A stretch of 64,000 nucleotides of DNA from Alsobacter sp045348435 (GTDB lineage Bacteria > Pseudomonadota > Alphaproteobacteria > Rhizobiales > Beijerinckiaceae), in contig NZ_CP157484.1 in assembly GCF_045348435.1 (NCBI RefSeq), positions 1,426,001 through 1,490,000 of the forward strand, in the 5' to 3' direction. The number at the start of each line of letters is the position of its first letter. The stretch's first letter is position 1. The notes under the pieces were generated by a model, which made no database searches, was not told the DNA's origin, and saw only the letters and a list, made by a program, of their open reading frames with translations. Below are positions 58,171-64,000 of the stretch, one piece after another. The position numbers and the translations under genes were made by a program.

Positions 58171-59214
58171 ATGGCCATCGACTGGAGCGCCGTCAAGAGC
58201 ACATCCATCCGGGAGGCTTTCCGTCGCGCGCTCAGCGACGACAAGCACCTGTCCCACGTCGAGGTCGTCGAGGTGATGCGCAGCGTGATGGCCGACGGCG
58301 ATCTCGACGAACAGGAGATCGCCGATCTCAAGAAGGTCGCCGAGACGTCCGAGACCATTCCCGAACGCTCCAAGCAGATGATCGAAAATCTCGCTTACGA
58401 CGCCTATCTGACCTGGGGCTACGGCACGATCAACGTGTCGACCAGCCGGCAGAGATACGCCGCGGAGCTGATCTTCTCGTTCATGAAGAGGATGGGCGCG
58501 CCTGTCTTCCCGCGGCTGGACCGCGACCGCGTCGGCATCGACCTCTTGCTGAGGGTCTCCAACCCCAACATCATCAACCAGCGTCAAGCCGGCTTATGCG
58601 GCCCTGTCAGCTTCCTGTACAGCCTGGCCCTGGACTCGCCCGCCATGTACGCCAAATACGCCATCGACTTGTACGAGAAGGGAAAAGCCTCGATCGGCCG
58701 CATGGAGATCGAGCCGAGCTACGACTGTCGCCATTACTTCCCACCCGCGCCGATCAGCCCCGGCGACTGGCTCACGGCCGGCAGCCTCAGGGATTCGGAG
58801 AACATACTGTTCGACTATGAATCGGTCGACAATGACGGCTCCGCGACCAACGCCGATCTCGCCCGGTGGTTTTCAAGGGCGGGCTACACGGACATTCATG
58901 CGGACGACAACATTACGTTCAGCCGTGACGCCTCGGACATCGCCCTCGTGAACGGCTACTACAACGCCGGCTACCGGGTCGCCCTGCGGATCAATTCGAA
59001 GCTGCTCTATCCGTCCAAGCGCAATGACAGCTCCCATCGGGGCAACCACTTCGTGGTCCTCCGCGCGCCCATCGCCGTCTCGGGCGACGCCGTCACGCTG
59101 ACGGTCTACACCTGGGGCATGGGCCAGACGCGCGTGCCCGAGCCTGGCGCGCAACTGTCGAAGAGCGGCTTCCTCGAACATTGGTACGGCTACGTCGTCG
59201 GCAAGCCATTCTAG
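58171..59214 (+). CDS. Papain-like cysteine-protease-type protein with EF-hand/TerB-like N-terminus
   Basis: 347 residues; AGGTGAGG precedes the ATG. Residues ~25-75 form a helix-loop-helix with VMADGDLDEQEIADLKKV, an EF-hand-like Asp pattern (D42, D44, D46, E49) as in TerB-type domains. Residues ~125-345 look like a papain fold: INQRQAGLCGPVSFLYSLAL (Q139/C143 oxyanion and nucleophile), HRGNHFVVL (H293) and VYTWGMG (W315). In C1-like peptidases the order is Gln, Cys, His, Asn/Asp, Trp. No signal peptide, no known neighbours. Could be a calcium-gated protease, amidase or secreted effector; none is shown. Confidence 0.6.
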   Translation: MAIDWSAVKSTSIREAFRRALSDDKHLSHVEVVEVMRSVMADGDLDEQEIADLKKVAETSETIPERSKQMIENLAYDAYLTWGYGTINVSTSRQRYAAELIFSFMKRMGAPVFPRLDRDRVGIDLLLRVSNPNIINQRQAGLCGPVSFLYSLALDSPAMYAKYAIDLYEKGKASIGRMEIEPSYDCRHYFPPAPISPGDWLTAGSLRDSENILFDYESVDNDGSATNADLARWFSRAGYTDIHADDNITFSRDASDIALVNGYYNAGYRVALRINSKLLYPSKRNDSSHRGNHFVVLRAPIAVSGDAVTLTVYTWGMGQTRVPEPGAQLSKSGFLEHWYGYVVGKPF

Positions 59215-59215
59215 G

Positions 59216-59247
59216 CCAGGGCGGCGCTTGCCGGGGCGCCGCCCTGG
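59216..59247. terminator. 12-bp hairpin between convergent genes
   Basis: CCAGGGCGGCGC (59216-59227) pairs perfectly with GCGCCGCCCTGG (59236-59247); stops of the flanking convergent genes are at 59214 and 59260. Confidence 0.6.
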
Positions 59248-59259
59248 GTGTCGATGCGA

Positions 59260-59583
59260 TCAGGCCGCCTTGGTCTTGGCGACCCGATGAAGCGTTCCGC
59301 AGGCCAGGATCACTTCGCCGCTGGAGACCTTGGGCGCTCCGATCTTGGTCTGGGCGGCGTTCTCGCTGACCCATTTGCGGGCGATCTCGACGCTCTTGTC
59401 GACTCCGGCCTTGTCGCGGCACAGCGTCACCGTCATGCCGCCGTCCTCGGTGCGGAACAGGGTGTAGGTTTCAAACCCGTCCACCGAGACCATCATCTTC
59501 TCGATTTCGTCGATCCGGCTTTCCAGCAGGCTCATGAACTCCTTCGCACCGACGCCTGAATAGGTCCGCGCTACGGCATACAT
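59260..59583 (-). CDS. Antibiotic-biosynthesis-monooxygenase-like (dimeric alpha/beta-barrel) protein
   Basis: 107 residues from ATG 59583, with GGGAGG upstream. Pattern MYAVARTYSGVGAKEFMSLLESRIDEIEKMM, SVDGFETYTLFRTEDGGMTVTLCRDKAGVDKSVEIARKWV matches ferredoxin-like ABM domains (phi-xx-phi strands and the paired helices). Such small proteins act as heme-degrading or quinone monooxygenases or as stress proteins; the residue set does not select one. Confidence 0.68.
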   Translation of the reverse strand: MYAVARTYSGVGAKEFMSLLESRIDEIEKMMVSVDGFETYTLFRTEDGGMTVTLCRDKAGVDKSVEIARKWVSENAAQTKIGAPKVSSGEVILACGTLHRVAKTKAA

Positions 59584-59801
59584 TGTCGCCTCCCTGGCTG
59601 TGTTGGGGGAGCACACAGGCTGCGCCGCTATAGCCGTCTGTCAACACGCCAGGTTGCCTAAGCTCGACGGGGGCGCAGGTTGGGCTGGAGGGGGCAGGTC
59701 GACCAGGCGTAAGGTTCCTTCACCATGCCCCGCGTCGCCGGGCAACCATCGATGAGCCGGGCGGTTCTCCCACCAGCACAATTCGTGCGAGGGAGAGCCC
59801 A

Positions 59802-60224
59802 ATGAAGAAGCATCTATGGATCGCGGTCCTTGCGGCCAGCGCCTTGTCGTCCACACCCAGCTTTGCGCAGAACGGCGGCGTTGCGGCGGGAGCGGCCACC
59901 GGAGCGGTCGGCGGCGCCATTGTCGGCGGCCCTGTGGGAGCCGCGGTCGGCGGCGTGGGCGGCGCGATCGTCGGGGGACTTCTGGACACGGCCGATCGGC
60001 CCCGCGTTCAGCAATATGTCGTCGAACAGCGCCGTCCGTCCGTGGCCTATGACCAGGAGCTCGTCGTCGGGAGCACGCTGCCTCAGTCGGTCCAGACCTA
60101 CGAAGTGCCGGAAACGGTGGTGACCACGACGAAGCAGCGCACCGGGTGGCATTACGCCGTCGTCAATAACCGGACGGTGATGGTCGACAACAAGACCCGT
60201 CGTGTGATCGAGATCGTCAACTAG
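59802..60224 (+). CDS. DUF1236 exported protein
   Basis: 140 residues. Sec signal KKHLWIAVLAASALSSTPSFAQ. A glycine-zipper stretch follows (VAAGAATGAVGGAIVGGPVGAAVGGV, about 26-52), then LPQSVQTYEVPETV and WHYAVVNNRTVMVDNKTRRVIEIV, the DUF1236 signature. Periplasmic, possibly membrane-associated; unknown function. CGAGGGAG precedes the ATG. Followed by a terminator. Confidence 0.78.
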   Translation: MKKHLWIAVLAASALSSTPSFAQNGGVAAGAATGAVGGAIVGGPVGAAVGGVGGAIVGGLLDTADRPRVQQYVVEQRRPSVAYDQELVVGSTLPQSVQTYEVPETVVTTTKQRTGWHYAVVNNRTVMVDNKTRRVIEIVN

Positions 60225-60232
60225 CGTCGATG

Positions 60233-60256
60233 GCGGCGGCCGAAAGCCGCCGCTTT
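60233..60256. terminator. Terminator between DUF1236 and the histidine kinase
   Basis: GCGGCGGC (60233-60240), loop CGAAA, GCCGCCGC (60246-60253), then TTT. Flanking genes converge. Confidence 0.65.
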
Positions 60257-60301
60257 CGCTCCGCTCGAAGGATCGCTGCTGGCGTCGACGGCAGTGGCGG
60301 C

Positions 60302-63300
60302 TTAGGCCAGTTTATCACGCACTTTCACCGCCAGATCCGCGAAGCTGAAGGGCTTGCTCAACAGCGTCACGCCGGGATCAAGTCGGCCGCCATGCACGAT
60401 GGAGTCGCGGGCGTAGCCGGAGGTGAACAAGACCTTCAGGCTCGGCCGGAGGGACAGTGCGATGCGGGCCACCTCGGCTCCATCCATGCCGCCCGGCAAG
60501 ACGACGTCGGTGAACAGAAGATCGATGTCCGGCGTCGCTCGAAGGAGTTGCAGCGCTTCCTCGCCGTCGCTGGCTTGCAGCACGCGATAACCAAGTTCCG
60601 CGAGGCTCTCCATCGTGAAGCCGCGCACGTCGGCGTCGTCTTCCAAGACGAGGACCGTCTGACCGGCGACGGCCCGCGGGGCGAGCTGCGCGACGGGCGG
60701 TTGCGACTCCGGCGCTCTGGTTCCTGATCGGGGCAAATGGAGTGTGATGGTTGCGCCCGCCCCGGGTTGTGAGGCGATCGCAATGTCGCCGCCCGATTGC
60801 CGCACGAACCCATAGATCATGCTCAAACCCAGGCCGGTGCCCTTGCCCGGCTCTTTCGTGGTGAAGAAGGGTTCGAACACCCGGGCCGCCGTTTCTGGCG
60901 TCATGCCGAGGCCGGTGTCGGACACCGTGAGCCGCACATAGTCGCCCGGCGCCATCTCCGAATGCGCCGCGATCTCGGCCGCTCGCAGCCTCGCATTATC
61001 GGTTGCGATGGTGAGGACGCCGCCGCCCGGCATGGCGTCGCGGGCGTTGACGGCGAGGTTGAGGAGGGCGTTCTCCAACTGATTCGCGTCCACCTCCGTC
61101 CACCAAGCATCGGCCGCGAGGCGGGTTTGAATGGCGATCGTCTCTCCCAGCGTCCGGTGCAGCAGGTCCGACATGTCGAGAATGAGGCGGTTGGTGTCCA
61201 CCGGGCGCGGGTCGAGCGGCTGGCGACGCGAAAAAGCCAGCAAGCGCTGCGTCAGCACGGCGGCGCGCCGGGCCCCGTGCATGGCGTTATCGGCGGCGCG
61301 CCTGAGCCGGCCCGGGTCGAGCGAGACATGGCGCTGAACCAACTCCAGATTGCCCAGCACCACCTGCAGCAAATTGTTGAAGTCATGGGCCAGCCCGCCC
61401 GTCAGCTGACCCACGACCTCCATCTTCTGAGCTTGACGGAGCGCTTCGTCGCGCTCGCGCAACTCGCGGGTGCGCTCGGCCACCTGCTGCTCCAGCGTGC
61501 TGTTGAGCGCCTGCAATGCCGCTTCAGCCTCCCGCCGGTGCTCGACCTCGCGGGTGGCGGCCCGCAACAGACGCGCATTGTCGAAGGCGATCGCCGCCTG
61601 GGCGGCGAGGCCAACCACCAGACGTTCCGCCCGTGCGGTGAAGACGCCGCGGTCCGGATGGCCGAAGAACAGGCCGCCAATGACGTCGCCGCTCCGCGAC
61701 GACACCGGGACCGCCAAATAGCTGCGCAACGGCAAATGCCCGGGCGGCATGCCCCGATAAGGAGCGCTTAGTCCGTAGCGGGGATCCGCCGTGATGTCGT
61801 CGGAGCGAACGACGGCCTCGCCTTTGAACGTGGGGGCGAACACCGTGGTGGCGCGCGGCATCGCGAATCCCGCGAAATCGGCGCGCGACGCGCCGGACAG
61901 GGCGTAGAGCATGTAGCTCTCCCGCTCCGCGCTGGCGGCGTTGTAGAAGAACGCGCCGAAGGCGGCGCCGGTGAGCTCGCGGCCGCCATCCGTGACCTTC
62001 TGGACCAACTGCTCCAGATCAAGTTCCGCCGCGATCGCCGCGCCCGTGTGGTTCAACACCTCGAGCGCCTTGCTCTCCTCCACGAGCCTGCGCTGGATTT
62101 CGCGCGCCTCCGATACGTCGACATTCACGCCGATCATGCCTAGGAACCGGCCCTCGTTGTCAGAACGCGGCTGGGCGTGCGTGGTCAGGACGCGGTAGGT
62201 CCCATCGCGCCGGCGATGGCGAGCCTCAACGGTGAAGGGCTCCTGGCGCGCCAAGGCCCCCAACACGATGTCGTCGACCGCGGCGCGATCGTCGGGATGC
62301 AGCGCGGCGCCGTAATCTTTCGCCGCCGCCGGCTCCTCATGGCCAAAGAACTGGCGCAGCAGCGCGTTCACATAGACGCATGCCCCCGTGACGTCGCTCA
62401 TCCAGATCATCACCGGCGCGCTCTCGGCAACAAGCCGGAAGCGCTCCTCTGACTCGCGCAACGCCATCTCCGCCTGCTTGCGCTCCGTGACGTCGCGATG
62501 CGCTCCGACGAGGCGGACGGCGCGGCCCAAGGCGTCGCGCTCGATCTCCGCGCTGGCGTGAATCCACCGGACTTCGCCGTCGCTGGGCCGCACGATTCTG
62601 TATTCGGCCTCGTAATCGCGATCGGCGCCGGTGACGGCGGCGATGAAGCGCCGCTCGACGAACTCGCGCTCATCCGGGTGGATGCGGCGGACCCAGTCCT
62701 CGTGGCTTTCTTCGGCCGCTTCGGGTCCGATGCCGTGAATGGCGAGATATTCCGGAGAACGTCGGTTCCTGTAGCCCGCGCGCAAGTCGACCGCGAGGCC
62801 TCCCACACCGGCGATCCGATGGATACGGCCCATCTCCGCCGTCCGGCGCGCATAGTCCGCCGCCAACAGGTCGCGTTCGATCTGATCTTGAGCTTGGCGG
62901 GCGAGAGTCCCGAGGGCCTCGCCCGTCGCCGCGTCAGGGCGGTGCGAGGCCGTCCGGTCTGGCGCGTCCAAGAGGGCGAGAAGCCCTGCCGGACCATCGC
63001 CGCGTCGCGGGAAGCCGGCCCAGGCCCGGACCTGACGCCCGGCGATCATCAGGGGCGAGGCGCTGGCGTCGGCAGGCGCCGGGTCCTGCGTCGCCACCGT
63101 GACCACGAAAGCGCCGGACGGCCCGTCGTGGCTCCGGCCGACCAGCGCCAGCCTGTCTGCGTCCACCCAAATCGCGATCACCGCCGAGGGCGCCTGAAGC
63201 AGCGCGGCGGCGAGGTCGCACAGGTCGTCAAAGGCTCGCACGCGTTCCGGCGGGCGCGACGCCATGATCGCCAGCGCCGCTTCGCCTGTGGGGGGCGGCG

Positions 63301-63331
63301 AAGGCGGTGATCCCGCCGGAACAAAAGTCAT
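60302..63331 (-). CDS. Multi-sensor hybrid histidine kinase (GAF-PAS-PAS-GAF-HisKA-HATPase-REC)
   Basis: 1009 residues from ATG 63331 (an in-frame TTG 22 codons upstream is possible). GAF-like segment ~20-170; PAS ~180-290 (EYRIVRPSDGEVRWIHASAEI); PAS ~295-415 (RFRLVAESAPVMIWMSDVTG, RRDGTYRVLTTHAQPR); second GAF ~430-590 (SYLAVPVSSRSGDVIGGLFFGHP); coiled coil; HisKA with GQLTGGLAHDFNNLLQVVLGNLE (phospho-His); HATPase with NLAVNARDAMPGGG, DTGLGM and GKGTGLGLSMIYGFV; and REC with LLFTDVVLPGGMDG (Asp). Soluble, no TM. A PleC/FixL-like relay phosphorylating its own REC and perhaps another partner; signal unknown. Confidence 0.88.
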   Translation of the reverse strand: MTFVPAGSPPSPPPTGEAALAIMASRPPERVRAFDDLCDLAAALLQAPSAVIAIWVDADRLALVGRSHDGPSGAFVVTVATQDPAPADASASPLMIAGRQVRAWAGFPRRGDGPAGLLALLDAPDRTASHRPDAATGEALGTLARQAQDQIERDLLAADYARRTAEMGRIHRIAGVGGLAVDLRAGYRNRRSPEYLAIHGIGPEAAEESHEDWVRRIHPDEREFVERRFIAAVTGADRDYEAEYRIVRPSDGEVRWIHASAEIERDALGRAVRLVGAHRDVTERKQAEMALRESEERFRLVAESAPVMIWMSDVTGACVYVNALLRQFFGHEEPAAAKDYGAALHPDDRAAVDDIVLGALARQEPFTVEARHRRRDGTYRVLTTHAQPRSDNEGRFLGMIGVNVDVSEAREIQRRLVEESKALEVLNHTGAAIAAELDLEQLVQKVTDGGRELTGAAFGAFFYNAASAERESYMLYALSGASRADFAGFAMPRATTVFAPTFKGEAVVRSDDITADPRYGLSAPYRGMPPGHLPLRSYLAVPVSSRSGDVIGGLFFGHPDRGVFTARAERLVVGLAAQAAIAFDNARLLRAATREVEHRREAEAALQALNSTLEQQVAERTRELRERDEALRQAQKMEVVGQLTGGLAHDFNNLLQVVLGNLELVQRHVSLDPGRLRRAADNAMHGARRAAVLTQRLLAFSRRQPLDPRPVDTNRLILDMSDLLHRTLGETIAIQTRLAADAWWTEVDANQLENALLNLAVNARDAMPGGGVLTIATDNARLRAAEIAAHSEMAPGDYVRLTVSDTGLGMTPETAARVFEPFFTTKEPGKGTGLGLSMIYGFVRQSGGDIAIASQPGAGATITLHLPRSGTRAPESQPPVAQLAPRAVAGQTVLVLEDDADVRGFTMESLAELGYRVLQASDGEEALQLLRATPDIDLLFTDVVLPGGMDGAEVARIALSLRPSLKVLFTSGYARDSIVHGGRLDPGVTLLSKPFSFADLAVKVRDKLA

Positions 63332-63481
63332 CGCAAGGGCCTGTGGGACGCACGCACGCCGAAGAACTAGACGATATTCGCCGCCGCAGGCCAACACATT
63401 TGCGCTGAGCAGCGTGGCGCCGTGATTGAGCCCGTTCGCGCGCCCACAAGGACCAAACCGGCTTCCGGTTCCGTCAACCGT

Positions 63482-63895
63482 TCATGCTCGAACCGCCTCG
63501 ACCATGGCGTTCGACACATCAGCGTGGTGGTGGACGACTTTCCACGCGCCGCCTTCCTGGCGATAGACGTTCGTCACCCGCCAGTCGATCGCGACGCGAT
63601 GACCGCCGAATGTCGCGGAGCCACGCTCTTGTCCCAGTTCGATCGCCACCTCGCCCATGACGTGGACGACCTGATCCTCGATCGTCGCGGTTCCGCCGCC
63701 CGCCAACTTGGCGACCTGTTCCCACGATTCCTTCACCGCCAGCCAGCCGATGCTGCGTCCCCCGACGGGATGCATCGTCGACACGTCGCTCCCGTGAGAC
63801 CAGACGTCGGACAGCGCTGGCGCATCGCCTTGCATCATTCGGCTGAGCGCTGCGTAGAAGCGGTGGGAAGCAGCCCTGACGGCATCATCTGACAT
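63482..63895 (-). CDS. SnoaL/NTF2-like small protein
   Basis: 137 residues from ATG 63895, with GGGGAG upstream. NTF2-like cone fold pattern: AASHRFYAALSRMMQGDAPALSDVWSHGSDVSTMHPVGGRSIG, WEQVAKLAGGG, VHVMGEVAIELGQERG and VTNVYRQEGGAWKVVHHHAD. Common ligand-binding or isomerase-type scaffold; substrate unknown. The remaining ~100 bases to the right edge hold no recognisable gene. Confidence 0.72.
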   Translation of the reverse strand: MSDDAVRAASHRFYAALSRMMQGDAPALSDVWSHGSDVSTMHPVGGRSIGWLAVKESWEQVAKLAGGGTATIEDQVVHVMGEVAIELGQERGSATFGGHRVAIDWRVTNVYRQEGGAWKVVHHHADVSNAMVEAVRA

Positions 63896-64000
63896 CTTCC
63901 ATCTCCCCTGGTTCTTCTTCGAAATGCGACGGACCACGCCTTGGCGGGCGAACCTCGCGGGTCTGCCCCGCACGAGCCCAGACAGCGGCGCGTCGCTGTC

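Noticed and set aside
1..64000. tRNA, rRNA or riboswitch genes
   Set aside because: No tRNA T-loop/acceptor combination, rRNA core or recognisable riboswitch aptamer was found by reading both strands; a covariance-model search would settle it.

Overview
The window is high-GC DNA (third codon positions almost all G or C) from an alphaproteobacterium, most likely Hyphomicrobiales. Supporting signs are an ExoF/ExoP-type polysaccharide export pair, an alphaproteobacterial porin fragment, DUF1236 and YsnF/DUF2382 stress proteins, DUF4214 surface proteins, and promoters resembling those read by the alphaproteobacterial stress sigma factor EcfG (GGAAC-N16/17-C/TGTT). I do not name a genus. No rRNA, tRNA, CRISPR array or intact insertion sequence was seen.

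Layout. (1) 1-20467 is an exopolysaccharide (EPS) locus that continues off the left edge: a partial chain-length/ExoP protein, an ExoF-like export protein, a secreted GH16 glycanase, a Wzy-like polymerase, a GH5 glycanase, a beta-propeller carbohydrate protein, GT4 and WecG/GT26 glycosyltransferases, two paralogous Wzx flippases, and a probable decoration set (FemAB/GNAT-like transferase, ATP-grasp ligase, SAM methyltransferase, alpha/beta hydrolase, FMN alpha-hydroxy-acid oxidase). (2) 20468-25020 is gene-poor: a transposase scrap, a VanZ-like protein, a vanadium-haloperoxidase-like protein, a DUF2892 protein and about 1.5 kb of apparent decay. (3) 25021-37908 is a housekeeping, stress and transport block: YedK/SRAP, YeeE/YedE sulfur transporter, a Tat-exported SMP-30 lactonase, a broken MFS exporter, a ZIP transporter, YciE, an HD-GYP phosphodiesterase, YsnF and PepSY-like stress proteins, and YihY/BrkB. 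(4) 37945-44406 holds surface proteins: DUF4214, GH26 plus RTX, a porin fragment and a glycine-rich secreted protein. (5) 44621-52392 has a BTAD-TPR regulator facing a methyltransferase, a metal-ligand-depleted peptide-deformylase homologue, a DUF4214 pseudogene, two related small proteins and a TadG-like protein. (6) 52907-56070 is a second small glycan island: a GH26 paralogue, GT2 and a PIG-L deacetylase. (7) 56222-64000 holds signalling and orphan genes: adenylate cyclase, an EF-hand-like/papain-like protein, DUF1236 and a large hybrid histidine kinase.

How the genes fit together. The EPS genes cover nearly the whole Wzx/Wzy route: glycosyltransferases build a lipid-linked repeat unit, flippases move it, the polymerase joins units, and ExoP/ExoF control length and export. 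Three separate glycanase families (GH16, GH5, GH26 twice) would trim or remodel the polymer. Several of the secreted proteins lack an N-terminal signal peptide and have low-complexity, His-rich or RTX-like C-termini, which fits type I secretion; no type I transporter is encoded here. The least explained items are a duplicated intergenic block carrying a 14-16 bp perfect palindrome in the EPS locus, and the calcium-loop/cysteine-protease fusion at 58171-59214.
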